A DNA stretch of 64,000 nucleotides from Rhypophila decipiens (GCA_033297075.1 MU858052.1:496001-560000), one strand, 5' to 3'; numbered from the stretch's first letter, positions 32,353 through 43,439 are shown. Numbers and translations: made by a program. Notes: generated by a model from the sequence alone, not told the origin.

Positions 32353-34263
32353 ATGGGCCCCATAAACCGCATGGAGTCATTCTTTCGCACTGTGCTGCAT
32401 AGGCCTTGCCCTGCCATTAAACCGCGGAACATCAAACCGCGCGACGTCAGGAAGCCGTCGCTCGCTACATTAAACTATGATGTTGCCACCTTGGTCATCC
32501 GTTTCCTACATGATACGGACCCCGACAGCGTCAATGATTTGGCCATGGTCTGCTCGGCCCTTTACGTCTGGGCTCGCTACGTCCAACACCAAGACACTTA
32601 TATCAACTTGACTCGAGGACGTGCGTTGGAGCAATTGCATTCCATTTCACGAAACGGCTTCCTCCCTGCTGTGCGTGAACTCCGTGTCAAAGTCGCCGAC
32701 AGAGTCAAACCATCCGTCGATAATATCCGCGGTCCTCCCCCCAAGTCCCGACAACAACGAAAGCAGCTAAAGCGGCAGCTCGAAGCCTGGAATCTCCTTT
32801 GCAACCTCATACCCCAGATGACGGGTCTATCTCATCTACACTGGATAGGGGCTGTCATTCCAGATCCAGTTCTCGAGTACCTCGGCAAGAACCTCCAGAC
32901 ACGCCTGCATATAACACTGAACCATTATACCGAAAGCCACCACAGCGCAGAGCGTCACCACCGGGAGCAGCTCGCCCTGCTTGAAAACCTAGCTGCCAAT
33001 ATGTCAGGAAGCCCGAATCTTTCATCCCTGAGAATCAGCCTGGAAAATAATGCGGCTGTATACGCTGGAGAGTTTATACACGGTCCCTTAAAACAACTGC
33101 TTCTTTCAAGCCCTGCTCTGCGTTCTCTCTCCATTAATATCCACGAGCAGGAGTGGGGCTGTGTCACGCTAGACCTTGAGCCAGAGAACTGCCGCTTTGG
33201 CTTGGTGAACGGCGAGGGTCCTCTTAATCCACTGCAGGAGCTCGAGATTACCGGCTACGCATGGCGCGTGGACAGACACCCGCCAATCATGGCCGGGATG
33301 GAGTACTGGCGACGGACGCTTGACTGGTCGCAACTCCGTCGACTTGTTCTACACAACCGCTCTTTTTATGTATACCGTTCCATCCAGCTCGCCGATCTCC
33401 TCGCCCCGCATCTGGTGGCTCTAGAGGAGATTGAGTTTAGAGCCGATGGCGACGAAGACGACCTCCAGGCGATCTCCAACTTTTTCAATCTTCTTGCCAG
33501 CCGCAAGCTCACGTCTATCTCGCTCCCTTTCCTCGTCCCGCCATCATCAACGGCTACCCTGGCCCTGGCAGCCCACGCCGCCACACTCCAATCCTTGACC
33601 ATCCACCCGTCACCACTCACGGCACAGGATGTCACCCTCGTGCGCGACTCCTTGCCCAATCTCTCCAGTTTCTCACTGGTCTGCGACCGTGAGTATGCGA
33701 CCGAGTCGTGGCCGGACGAGACTTTCTCCATCTTAGCCAGCATCCCACACCTCCAACACCTCACCATCTGGTTCGACCTCGGGCCAAGCGACGCACACTT
33801 CAAACCGTACCTCAACGTTTCCAGCGCAGACGAGATATTCTCCCACCTGCGGCAGCACGGCGCTACGCAATTGCAGCAACTGACCCTACATTCCGGATTC
33901 CCGCCGCGTCCCCACAAGGGATTTCTAGGGGTTGACCTTGACAACTGGGACAACAGGTCGAGTTTTGTCTGCAAGAGCACCCAAGACATTCACGGCAATA
34001 GCAGTTACCAAGTGTCGTGTACCAAGCTGACTAGGGCAGAGAACGCGCGGCTGCGGCTCGATGCCGCTGTGAGGGCTGGTGAAGCTACCAACGACATGCT
34101 CGCCGTTATCAAGAACAAGCGGGATGCGAGTAAGATGGAATATCTGGTTGCTCTTATGGGCCCGTTCACCTGGCCGGAGCGGCAGGCTTGGCGGGAGAGG
34201 ATTTGGCAGGAAAGAAGAACACGCGGGTGCCGAACAAGGTTGAGGGAGAAGCTGCTAGGGTGA
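32353..34263 (+). CDS. F-box/LRR-like protein
   Basis: A single exon encodes 636 aa from ATG 32353. Residues about 35-85 have the spacing of a fungal F-box-like module (TLNYDVATLVIRFLHDTDPDSVNDLAMVC followed by LYVWARYV), with a degenerate LPxE start. The rest shows irregular leucine-rich segments, such as MTGLSHLHWIGAVIPDPVLEYL, SLSINIHEQEW, LRRLVLHNRSFYV and LQHLTIWFDLG, as in fungal F-box/LRR proteins. Such proteins bind SKP1 of an SCF ubiquitin ligase and recruit substrates through the repeats. No transmembrane segment. The very C-terminus is basic (RERIWQERRTRGCRTRLREK). The F-box match is weak, so the ligase role is an inference. Confidence 0.7.
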   Translation: MGPINRMESFFRTVLHRPCPAIKPRNIKPRDVRKPSLATLNYDVATLVIRFLHDTDPDSVNDLAMVCSALYVWARYVQHQDTYINLTRGRALEQLHSISRNGFLPAVRELRVKVADRVKPSVDNIRGPPPKSRQQRKQLKRQLEAWNLLCNLIPQMTGLSHLHWIGAVIPDPVLEYLGKNLQTRLHITLNHYTESHHSAERHHREQLALLENLAANMSGSPNLSSLRISLENNAAVYAGEFIHGPLKQLLLSSPALRSLSINIHEQEWGCVTLDLEPENCRFGLVNGEGPLNPLQELEITGYAWRVDRHPPIMAGMEYWRRTLDWSQLRRLVLHNRSFYVYRSIQLADLLAPHLVALEEIEFRADGDEDDLQAISNFFNLLASRKLTSISLPFLVPPSSTATLALAAHAATLQSLTIHPSPLTAQDVTLVRDSLPNLSSFSLVCDREYATESWPDETFSILASIPHLQHLTIWFDLGPSDAHFKPYLNVSSADEIFSHLRQHGATQLQQLTLHSGFPPRPHKGFLGVDLDNWDNRSSFVCKSTQDIHGNSSYQVSCTKLTRAENARLRLDAAVRAGEATNDMLAVIKNKRDASKMEYLVALMGPFTWPERQAWRERIWQERRTRGCRTRLREKLLG

Positions 34264-35022
34264 CTGAGTCGTCTGAAGAATTACATGGTCGGCGGAAAGA
34301 GGGTGAGAGCTTGTTAATTTTCCCTCGAAAACAAAGCATTGGAATACTTGCGGGATTCCTGTGGACAAGGACCACGGCGTTGATAGCCTTGGGAAACCTT
34401 GAAAGCTGGCGCTGGTCCTATGGGATTTCATTAAATCAGTAGAAACCTTTTATTTTACCATACCTGTTCCTTTACAATACAGTGAATACTCACCTGAGTT
34501 GGACAACTAATTTCCTACGACAGTCGGTTCAGAGCTTCGGATCAAATCAGCTGGCCTTTAGGTCTGTGTCTGGAGATGTGGTTAGGCGTCACGGTAGTTT
34601 GTAGAGGTAGGTAACCCTACTTTCATCCGATCTATGGATGAAAAAAGTCCTTGGACCCACAAATTTCTATCACTCGGATATTTCTTGTTCCCCTCTAGCG
34701 TCTGAATGACTCAAAGACACTGACAAACTCAAGCCGCTGGACAGAAAGAAAAAGAGCGATCTTGCCACCAGCGACGGCCTCAACTGCTCTTTCTCAATAA
34801 CATCCAGACAAAGCCTGGCCACCCACTCCTTGAGCAACTTGGTGCCGACCCGCAAAAGGTGAGGTTGGCCCGCGCGCCGCGAATCTTTCATCACTAACCT
34901 AACTCCGGTCGGGCAGGGTCGGGTCATAACCAGAACTGCACTCACAGGTTCACATTCCTCGGACTCTTGCCCCCTCACCACTATCTTCTACGAAACCTCG
35001 ATCCTCGATTATTACCCCAAAG
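34264..35022. other. Intergenic, no gene seen
   Basis: Spacer between two plus-strand genes. Only short frames; no clear promoter element recognised. Confidence 0.45.
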
Positions 35023-35862
35023 ATGGAGCATCTTTTAAGACAACGCTATCAACTTCGTGACGGAGAGGATTTTGACTTCACTCCTCGAGGCTTGAGGCCG
35101 GTCAACGCCAAACCGTGGAACATGTCGACCACGGATCTGGCAAAGTTAGACCCGGCCGGTGTCGCCGCACTTGTCAGCATCGCGATCTCGATGATTCCTC
35201 CCGAGTGGCCCAAGAGTGTCAAGCTCCTAGTCAAGAAGATTATTGACACTATGGACCTCAGACGCAACCTCGCGGCTCAACAGATATACCGGGAGCAAAT
35301 CTACGAGAAAATCAACACACCCAAGAGTGCCGGCAAGAGGCCAAATGCCGCGTGTGTATTGGCTATAGTGTGTGCGACACGTGCGAATGATCAGCTCGTC
35401 AAGCAGCTTAAAGGTGCATTGGCCGAATTTGACATGGACTTCCTTCTGGATTTTACTCGGGTGGCCTTCAAATACGATGGTCTGTTCGTTTATGACGCCA
35501 ACAAGGGGGATGAAGCCCTCCACATGATTCCCATGGACCTATTCAATTTAGGTTCGACAGAGACCGGAAATGTTTCTATTTTCCACGAAAATTGTCGCCT
35601 CGAAAATAGCAATAATAACAACGGTGAGGGAAGACTCTCTGACGTTGGAGGCCATTCTGAGGACAGCCCTCCACCTACCGGCCCTGACCAGAGCACAACC
35701 CGTGAGAACGATGCGACAACCCCAAGAAAACGTGGCGGAGCACATCTCAAGAAGCTCAGCAAAGTCCTTGGCGAGCTCTCCAATATGGAGCGCAGGATTG
35801 CGAAGTTGCGCAAGAGGCTTGGGAAGGTGTACGAGAGCGAGCGCACGCGCAGTGCTTGCTAA
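35023..35862 (+). CDS. Hypothetical protein with basic coiled-coil C-terminus
   Basis: A single exon encodes 279 aa. The N-terminal two thirds look folded, with DPAGVAALVSIAISMIPPEW, KLLVKKIIDTMDLRRNLAAQ and DMDFLLDFTRVAFKYDGLFV. A Ser/Asn/Gly-rich linker (about 195-235) follows, then a basic helix (LKKLSKVLGELSNMERRIAK) ending in KRLGKVYESERTRSAC. No known domain, signal peptide or membrane helix is recognised; the 45-60 hydrophobic stretch is short and contains Pro. The frame has even codon use and a clean start, so it is likely a real lineage-specific gene. Confidence 0.6.
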   Translation: MEHLLRQRYQLRDGEDFDFTPRGLRPVNAKPWNMSTTDLAKLDPAGVAALVSIAISMIPPEWPKSVKLLVKKIIDTMDLRRNLAAQQIYREQIYEKINTPKSAGKRPNAACVLAIVCATRANDQLVKQLKGALAEFDMDFLLDFTRVAFKYDGLFVYDANKGDEALHMIPMDLFNLGSTETGNVSIFHENCRLENSNNNNGEGRLSDVGGHSEDSPPPTGPDQSTTRENDATTPRKRGGAHLKKLSKVLGELSNMERRIAKLRKRLGKVYESERTRSAC

Positions 35863-36886
35863 ATGCAAGTGCACACAGAAAGAGAAGCGGAAAGCCAAGC
35901 ATGGACGTGGACGTGGCGATTCACGAAAGTAATACGGATACCCCTAGATGGGAGGACGATGACGGTTGGCCTACGACTTAGCAAGGTGAATGAGAGTTCA
36001 CCGGGGCACATGGACTTTACTTGGCATTTGAACTCCTTGTGTGGCAGTGGATCTTGCGAGTGGCATTGGGGCTTGCAGTGTTGCAAGTTATGGGCTGTTC
36101 TTGCTGGGGGAGTGCTCTTTCAGTGATGGGAATATGAAAGTCTTGAGCAGACACACCTGGACTTCCCGGAATTGTAATCCTGTGATTAGTTTGACTGTTC
36201 TTAGCTGGGCAGGAAGTGCTCTTCCAATAGGGAACCGACCCATGAATTGAGAGATTCTTTGCAAGTTAAGGGAGCTCTGGTCGAAAGACAATCGTGACTG
36301 GATCCCCCTGACGAATGAACACACTTTTCCAGCTTCAGCCTCGTGAGTCGTGATACTGCTACCTAGCAGAAAACCAACTTGGTCCGAGAAAACAGAGGCA
36401 AACTCAGGCCCAAATCCCAATCGTTCTAGCCAATGTTCTGGAATCTGAATGATTCTGTGTGTTTAATGCTTGTTTATCGAACAAGGCGGAAAGCCCACGA
36501 AAAGATCTTTTCGGTCCCTCCCAATTACACTTGATGTTCCTTTTCTGGTCAACTTTTGGGTGTGTGGCGCCAGGTCCTACATCGTCAACACCAGCGTATG
36601 GTATCGAAGCGGGTTCTGCCGTGTATTACATCAACAAGGAGGAACGGGAAGGTGAAAGAAAATGTACCGCTTGGTATTCTTTTGGCCAACTTCTCGAGCT
36701 TCGGCTCAAGCAAGAGAGACAAAGAGGCTTCTGACATTGTAGCTCACCACCACAGGCCGCATTTGGAACTGACCTTCCCAAATCTCAGACCATCTGCCTG
36801 AACCTCTGCATGTTCGTATTCTCAATCACCAACCAGAGTTCACAGATTTAAAAACCCCAATTGACAACAAAAGGAAAGATCACAAC
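35863..36886. other. Intergenic, no gene seen
   Basis: One kb upstream of the O-methyltransferase gene. No convincing frame. The last 50 bases are A/C-rich leader. Confidence 0.45.
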
Positions 36887-38364
36887 ATGTCTGCTCATTC
36901 TGTTGCTGCTGATCAGGCCGACATCTCCATCGGATCTACTCCTTGTGATATTGGCAATGTTCCGACACTCTTAGAGAGCATCTCCTCCTTCCGTGGTAGG
37001 AATGACCTCGGAACCAACCGCGACGATCGTCTCGATTTGCTGGAGCAAGCTCGCAAGCTTGTCCACGCTCTCGAGACTCCCCGAGAGCTCATGCTGAAGC
37101 ACATTGGCGCCGAGGTGTGTTGGAACCGTTGAGAAACACTTCCTCTTACTGGCTTTCTTGTCTAACAGCAATCATAGACAGCCAGTTTCTTCTCAATCGC
37201 CCTGGGCATCGATGTTGGCCTGTTCAAAGCCCTGGTACTCCACCAGGGCAAGCCCAAGAAGGTCAAGGAAATTGCCGGCATCATTGGCTTCGACGTGGAC
37301 GGACTGAGTAAGTCTAATCATACGAGTATCCAGAAGAATCATTCCAATTGACCAACTAACGAATTATCAATCCAGGCCGTATTCTCCGTCATCTCGCAGC
37401 AATGGGCCACATCGAGAACACCGGCCCAGACGAATACGCGCCAAACAACTTTAGCAAGGCGCTCACCATCCCCGTCATCGCAGACGGTTACCTCTTCTAG
37501 TTGAGTCTTTTCTTGCCATTCGTCCCACCGATACCAATCTCAACCATCTCAACTAACCTCCCCTTTTCAAGCCGCGAAACATGCATTCCCTCAATGCTAC
37601 ACCTCCACTCCTGGCTCAAGACCAAAGCCTACCAGACCCCGACAACAGTAATCGACAACCCCTTCACCTTTGGCCAGCGCACTTCCATGACAATGTTTGA
37701 GTTTATGGCCATCGAGCCTTACAGGATGGAACACTTTAATCACCACATGGGCGGGTACCGCCTAGGCCGTCCGTCATGGTTCGAACCGTCTGTCTATCCT
37801 GCGCAGGAACGACTCCTTGCCCTTCGTGACAGTTCCAATTCCGACGCCGCAGTGCTAGTAGACATTGGCGGGAACAAAGGCCACGATCTAGAGCGCTTCC
37901 TGTCGTACTTTCCCTCCGTTGCTGAAGGCGAAAACAAAGGGAAATTTATCCTGCAAGATACGGCTCCAGTCCTGGCAGAAGCACCGTCCGATCTGATTTC
38001 ACTTATCGAGAAACAACCACATGATTTCTTTATGCCCCAACCAGTCCAAGGAGCAAGGGCATATTACCTGCATCATATCCTCCACGACTGGCCAGATGCG
38101 AAATGCGAAGTCATTGTCAAGCAAATCCGGGGAAGCATGAAAAAGGGGTATAGCAAGTTGCTGATCAACGAGCATGTCATTCCGGCTGTGGGGGCGAACT
38201 GGGAGGCTACGTATCTGGATCTGTACATGATGGTGCAGTTTGGGTCGCGGGAGAGGACCGAGGAGGAGTGGAAGGTGCTGCTGGAGGAGAAGTGCGGCAT
38301 GAGGATTGTGGGGATTTGGAACCCTGGGAATGGGGTTGAGGCTGTTATTGAGTGTGAGATTTAG
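36887..38364 (+). CDS. SAM-dependent O-methyltransferase (COMT-like)
   Basis: Four exons, 36887-37114, 37178-37307, 37376-37499 and 37572-38364, give 424 aa, typical for fungal O-methyltransferases. The last intron hides a TAG (37498-37500): splicing from the GTTGAG at 37500 to a TTTTCAAG acceptor, with an AACTAAC branch site, removes it and joins YLF to YRETCIP in frame. The N-terminal winged-helix dimerisation part reads ALGIDVGLFKAL, then LSRILRHLAAMGHI. The SAM-binding motif is LVDIGGNKGHDL. The catalytic region reads LHHILHDWPD with the general-base His, then LLINEHVIP and the late DLYMMVQFGSRERTEEEW. It would methylate hydroxyl groups of small aromatic or polyketide metabolites. No synthase or transporter adjoins it, so the substrate is unknown. 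Confidence 0.88.
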
Positions 38365-38805
38365 CCGCGTGTTTCTTTTCTGGGTGATGGATATGTCTCT
38401 GAGGGAACTTGAAGGAAATGGGCGGCGTTTTGCTGCTTTGGATTGACGGTTCTAATTCTTGTTATATTGTGCCTTGGTACGGTTGGTACTGTTGGGAGTG
38501 AAATTGAGCCGCTTGTTCCACCTGAGCAACGTACAGGAGGTGTGTTGATGAGAGGAGACGGCTATCATGCCGAGGCTATCACGCTGAGGTGGGTAAAAGG
38601 AAGTAACGGTGAGCTTTAATAATACCGCTAAAGTAGTACTTGCTATTGCTAAGGTGTCAAAATAACAGAATTTATATACAGTTGATATCCACCATTCGCC
38701 TTGTGTGTATTATTTACCATGGAATGGGTATGTGCATATATGAGATTCCATATGGATATGCCTTACCAACGGCAACCGGTATTTTTCTAATAAACAGCTA
38801 CATCC
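38365..38805. other. Convergent intergenic region
   Basis: 3' flanks of the O-methyltransferase and ABC genes. No gene seen. Confidence 0.5.
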
Positions 38806-41535
38806 TTAGGGATCTCCTCTTATCTTGGAGAGCTCTTCTCTGATCTTGGCGAGAGCTTCTCTGACCCTGGCGAGTTCAGCTTCTCTGGCCTTGGCGAGTT
38901 CAGCTTCTCTGACCCTGGCGAGTTCAGCTTCTCTGGCCTTGGCGAGTTCAGCTTCTCTGACCCTGGCGAGTTCAGCTTCTTTGGCTTTGGCGAGTTCAGC
39001 TTCTCTGGCCTTGGCGAGTTCGGCTTCTCTGACCTTGGAGGGATCTTCCGTCCGCCTTTCATCTTTCTGGGATTCCTTCGTTTCCGGGGCCACTTTGGCT
39101 TTCTTTACCAACGGTTGGTCAGACAGCACCTCCCTTGAAACCGGTGGGCCAACCCGGTGCTTCCTTACTAAAGGTAGGGCTTGCGGCTCCTCGCCTGGAA
39201 ACGGTTGCTTAGACGGCACCTTCCTTAAAAGCGGTCGTCGGTAAAGCCGGGTCTTCTTTATTAAAGGTTCGGGTACTTCAAGCTGCACCTTCCTTATTAA
39301 AGGTCGGGTTTGCGGCTCCTCCCTTGGTAAGGGCCGCTCCTTTGACAACGGCCGCTCTCTCCTTTCTGGACCGAGTCCCCATATGCTATTCCAATCAGCA
39401 GAGTTGCCGTGGCGAAGCGGTTCTTCCAAAGTTCCAAAGCGTGCCGAGTCTCCTGTGTGGGCTTCGGGCAGGCACATCCATTTCGTCACGCAGTCGGGCA
39501 CCTCGTCTCGTACATGGCTGATGCAGATGAGTGCCTGTCGATCCTGGAGGCCCTCAACGACCGTTCCTTCTCCAAAAGCCCCGGTGTTGCCCTCTTCCAG
39601 CCAGCTCATGCACTTATCTCTCACCTTCTCGTCCATGCCGCTAAAAGACTCGTCGAGTACGACAATGTCTGGGTGCTTCACGGTGGCTCGGAGAAATAGT
39701 AGTACTCGTTGGGCAGTGAACGGGAGCTCGCCGAACAAATAGGAATTTGCCCAATCTAGCGACTTGTCTTGCTGTGTTTCGACTTGATAGTGCTGATGTG
39801 CCGGATTGAGCTCGGGGGAGAACCAGGCCAGGGTGGCGTCAATCTGTCCCACGGCCCATTCGCCTAGTTTGGGCTTGCTTCGAAAGGTGTCTGCCCATGC
39901 CGACTCGAGCACCTGTCTGACGCTGAGACCGCGAGGCATATGCTGGTGGACCTCGGGGCTGGAATGTCCAATGCGCGCTTGGATGTCCCAGAAGGTAAGA
40001 GGGAGTTCCTCGGAGCTAGGATCTGGTAGACGACTGCGCCCGAAGAGCTTGATGGGTAGAGAGTATGTCTGTGGATGGTCGGAGCAGAGCAGGGACACAA
40101 GCGTGGTCTTCCCAGAACCATTGGGGCCAAAGACACCCCATCTCTCGCCTCGTCTAACCGTCCAATGTAGGCCACTGCGTTGGGTGCCTTCGTGCTTCTC
40201 CTGCCAGTCTCCCAAGACTGACTTTTCGCCATACTTGACCAAGCAACCATCCATCTCGACAACTGGCTCGCCGATCGGTATGAGGGGCTTGACCGGCCGG
40301 CTTTCCGTGGATTCCATTTTGATCTTGGCAGACTCGGGATATACAGCATATCTGGCATTACGCCGAATGTATCTTGATCCTATAACGTCGCCCATGCCCC
40401 TGAGTAAGCTCACTGGTAGGCCGGGTTTCTCTTCGGCCTTACCTTCCAGGACGCGTTTGACGTAGATCTTCAGCTCCCCGTAAATGGCGCGTACATCATC
40501 CCAAAGAAATCGTTTGTCTTTGGTCAGGAAGACGGCACTGGTTATCCAAAACGGCACAGGATCCTGTGGCCGAGCGGTTAGTACCAGTGTCGGGCTCTGT
40601 TTGCCCTCTTCGGCGAGAGGTGCCGCGTCAGAGGCAAACTGGAAGAGCATTGCGCTAATCTTGACTACCGTGGGAGGGTCCAAGCCCATGAACGGCTCAT
40701 CCAGGAGGAGCAATCTCGGACGGTGAAGCAGTGCATGGGCAATGATGGCCCGTCTGCCCTGGCCATTGGAAAGAAAGATCACCGGGAGGTTGAGAAGAGG
40801 TCTAAGATTGAAGCCGTCTACTACACGGTCAAAGAGCCGTTGACCTTCGGGGTCCAAGTTGTCATAGGTGTTGGTGGAGAGGGGATTCAATTCGGTATTG
40901 TCCAGAAGGTAATCATTCAGGGTGAAATCGGCGCCCTCCTGTCTCGATTCGTAACGTTCGGCCAAGTACGATGAAGCAAGCTTGCCCAGGCCGCCTCCCT
41001 GATGGGCGGTATCGAATCCGGCATAACGGATGCTTTTCTGGTCAAGGAGCGGATGGAATTGACGAGCTTCAGGCGGGATACAAATGAGCTCCCCACGGAG
41101 CATCTGAAGAAACGAAGTCTTGCCTGACTGGGAAGGCCCAATTATACAATAGGCCTGTTTTTCCCTCCTGTGGTTAGCGATATCTATACCTCCTTCGTGG
41201 GCGAGTTTGAAGTTTAATGCTTCTATGAATAGCGGAGGATTTAGACGTGACGGATCTGTCGGCGGCCTTGCTGACGGGTGCTCTCGATAAAAACGTCCGC
41301 CTCGAACATTCACCAGCGGGCGATCGGTTTCCTGAGGCAATTGGTCAACCTGATCTTGAGCCTTGCCATCCTTGTTGGTCTCTCCAGCGGCCCCATCCTG
41401 ACTGATGCATCTCACTCCCAGAGGTCGTTGCGCCGCGATAAAATGTCTAGGTGAACCAAGGCTTTGACTTCTCACGATGCTCAGAATCCACCTGTCGATC
41501 CTCCGCCGGGGAACGAGCCCCATTGTCTGAGCCAA
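38806..41535 (-). CDS. Soluble twin-ATPase ABC protein, probably mitochondrial
   Basis: A single exon encodes 909 aa. Two ABC ATPase cassettes and no transmembrane helices are visible. Cassette 1: Walker A GPSQSGKTS (133-141), signature LSNGQG (255-260), Walker B LLLLDEP (275-281). Cassette 2: Walker A GPNGSGKTT (470-478), degenerate signature region FGELPFTAQR (601-610), Walker B IVVLDES (624-630). The N-terminus is Arg-rich and amphipathic (RRRIDRWILSIVRS), consistent with a mitochondrial presequence. The layout fits the fungal family of yeast YDR061W, whose function is poorly known. The C-terminal 180 residues are a species-type extension: Pro/Lys/Arg-rich imperfect repeats, then seven copies of an EAELAKAR-type octapeptide that would make a long single alpha-helix. 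It is divergent from UMP1 across 435 bp. Confidence 0.85.
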   Translation of the reverse strand: MAQTMGLVPRRRIDRWILSIVRSQSLGSPRHFIAAQRPLGVRCISQDGAAGETNKDGKAQDQVDQLPQETDRPLVNVRGGRFYREHPSARPPTDPSRLNPPLFIEALNFKLAHEGGIDIANHRREKQAYCIIGPSQSGKTSFLQMLRGELICIPPEARQFHPLLDQKSIRYAGFDTAHQGGGLGKLASSYLAERYESRQEGADFTLNDYLLDNTELNPLSTNTYDNLDPEGQRLFDRVVDGFNLRPLLNLPVIFLSNGQGRRAIIAHALLHRPRLLLLDEPFMGLDPPTVVKISAMLFQFASDAAPLAEEGKQSPTLVLTARPQDPVPFWITSAVFLTKDKRFLWDDVRAIYGELKIYVKRVLEGKAEEKPGLPVSLLRGMGDVIGSRYIRRNARYAVYPESAKIKMESTESRPVKPLIPIGEPVVEMDGCLVKYGEKSVLGDWQEKHEGTQRSGLHWTVRRGERWGVFGPNGSGKTTLVSLLCSDHPQTYSLPIKLFGRSRLPDPSSEELPLTFWDIQARIGHSSPEVHQHMPRGLSVRQVLESAWADTFRSKPKLGEWAVGQIDATLAWFSPELNPAHQHYQVETQQDKSLDWANSYLFGELPFTAQRVLLFLRATVKHPDIVVLDESFSGMDEKVRDKCMSWLEEGNTGAFGEGTVVEGLQDRQALICISHVRDEVPDCVTKWMCLPEAHTGDSARFGTLEEPLRHGNSADWNSIWGLGPERRERPLSKERPLPREEPQTRPLIRKVQLEVPEPLIKKTRLYRRPLLRKVPSKQPFPGEEPQALPLVRKHRVGPPVSREVLSDQPLVKKAKVAPETKESQKDERRTEDPSKVREAELAKAREAELAKAKEAELARVREAELAKAREAELARVREAELAKAREAELARVREALAKIREELSKIRGDP
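38855..39038 (-). repeat. 24-bp coding minisatellite in the ABC gene
   Basis: About seven copies of a 24-bp unit (plus-strand form GAGTTCAGCTTCTCTGGCC and variants) encode alternating octapeptides EAELAKAR and EAELARVR, giving a 48-bp higher-order period. Unit length keeps frame. Confidence 0.9.
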
Positions 41536-41970
41536 ATCGCAGATTATCGCGCTTGGTTTCTAAAATTGATGAACAAAAGGCAGATTTGGCTCAAGCATAT
41601 CGAGCCAAAATGACGTGACGTTGGGGAATTTCGGGTCGTGGTAAGAAGTTCCATCCGATTGACGCAAGTTTAGGAACCCCGTTAACTCAATACGCGCTTG
41701 TTTGCCGCGCGGCGCGCTGACAGCTGCCGCCACAGTACAAGGTACCTCCCTGTGTAACCGAACCCGCTGAACGCGAAGCTGTCGGGAGCCTGGGGCTTGA
41801 AGCTTCCCAATCAACCGCCATCATCGCCGCCTTGATTCCATCAGCTAGCTGCTCAACTCTCACCAACAACTTGAACTCGCAACAAGCAATTTCAACCCAC
41901 CACCACCCCAACGAAAAAGTCGCATAAATCCCACAATCTCCAAAAGTCCATCTCAATCAATACCGTAAAA
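41536..41970. promoter_or_regulatory. Shared divergent promoter region, ABC gene and UMP1
   Basis: 435 bp separate the two divergent start codons. It holds a GCGCGGCGCGC palindromic GC patch at about 41708 and an A/C-rich leader before UMP1. No specific binding site is claimed. Confidence 0.5.
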
Positions 41971-42490
41971 ATGGCAAGTCCCGTCCAGTCCCCATCCACC
42001 CCGGTATCCGCAAACTAACCGTCCCGTACAATGCCAGTCCCTCCGCATCGTCCCCGAAGACAACCACGCCTCCTCATTCAGCCACATCCCCTCCAAATCC
42101 CTCTCGGCGCCCTCAGCACCAGGCCTACACGACACTCTCCGCGCGGGCGTCGGTCCCTCCCCGCACGACGCAGACAAGGCCATCTCCGCACACCCCCTCG
42201 AGGCCCGCCTCAAGTCATGGGAGGCCACCCGCGAAGCCCTGCGCATGGAAACCCTCCGCCGGACGTATGGTATTGCCGAGCCGGTCCGTCGCGGCATGGA
42301 ATTGAAGATTGCGAGGGAGAATACCTGGCGCCCGATGTGTCTCTCTCAGGGCGGCAAGACGAGCGTGCACGAGGAGATCCTTGCGGGACGGGACGAGACG
42401 ATTACTTGGGAGGATGTCTTTACGAATGATGATACGAGTGCGTTTGTCAGTGTGCAGGATGAGATTGAGCGCAAGCTTGTCAAGATTTAA
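41971..42490 (+). CDS. UMP1: Proteasome maturation factor UMP1 (POMP)
   Basis: The 151-aa product matches the chaperone that assembles 20S half-proteasomes and is the first substrate of the finished particle. Hallmarks are LRIVPEDNH at the start, SAPGLHDTLR, HPLEARLKSWEATREALRME, YGIAEPVRRGMELKI and the final ITWEDVF. The only gene model that works has exon 1 as the bare ATG (41971-41973) and exon 2 at 42038-42490. The 64-nt intron begins GCAAGT, has an ACTAAC branch site and ends CAG, so it is a GC-AG intron. Without it, the exon-2 frame meets a TAA a few codons upstream and has no Met. Joined, the protein starts Met-Ser-Leu-Arg-Ile-Val-Pro, as expected for fungal UMP1. Confidence 0.92.
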
Positions 42491-43439
42491 GGGGGGCCTA
42501 CGAAGCCGAACGACGGATAATGGAAACGGGAGGGAGGTGAACGATGGTCAGGCGGTGCGACAACGCAAGCGAGCGAGCAAGCAAGCAAGCTGGGGTGAAG
42601 GTCGGGGTATCTCTTACGGATCCCAGGATTGTATGATAATGCTGCAGCCGCTGCCGCTGCTTTGCTCTCCCGCCTACCGAGCGCATGCAATTCTTTTGCA
42701 ATAATAGACTTGTTTGGCAAGACTTTCCAACACCTACATCAGCCTCTTGGCGTTCAGTTATATCCGGAAATGTATTTCATGCCCCATCTTCAATTCGAGA
42801 CATCCCAAGAAAACGATAACCTACCCAACCTTCACCTCTGGTTTTCAAGTGTCGCTGTCATTACGTACCAAATCGTGCACTCCAACATCACCATGTATTG
42901 TATCTGTATGACTACCTACACCCTTGCTACAAAAGAAACCGACAAGAGACACCCACTCAAGGGGGTGCCCAGGTAACATACGAGACCAGCTATGAACGCC
43001 TTCCAGAACAAAAAGCCCATCTGGAACACCTTGTAATTACAAAGTTGACATGAGAAAGGAAAATGACAAGACGTTCTGAGATACAGTTAGACAAGAGGAG
43101 GGAAAGATACAAAAAAAAGGAATAGCACTTATCAACCCATGTAGTGCGGTGTTGGAGATGTGAAAGGAAAATATGCCAGTCGTGTCAACGACAAAACGTA
43201 ACGGGGCCGGGGGCAAGAGGTAGATAAATCCCCCAACGTACAACAAAAAAGGCAAAAGAAAAAGAGCAAGAATGCTTTATACCGGTACCATCCTGTCGCA
43301 AGCAAGCAGCAAAGACCCATCATACCTCGTAACAATGCGTCCACCTAAATACACAGGTCCTGTGAATGGCTGGTGGTCTGTATCCAGCAGCATTACCGTA
43401 GGATCGGAAAATCGCCATGGACCTCGAATATGCACACAT
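42491..43439. other. Convergent intergenic region
   Basis: 3' flanks of UMP1 and the UBL3-type gene. No gene seen; a small GC-periodic patch (AAGCGAGCGAGCAAGCAAGC) lies near 42566. Confidence 0.5.

Noticed and set aside
37498..37500. TAG apparently ending the O-methyltransferase early
   Set aside because: A GT at 37500, a branch site and an acceptor at 37570-37571 splice it out and restore a full-length protein, so it is not a true stop, unlike those at 2755 and 30374.
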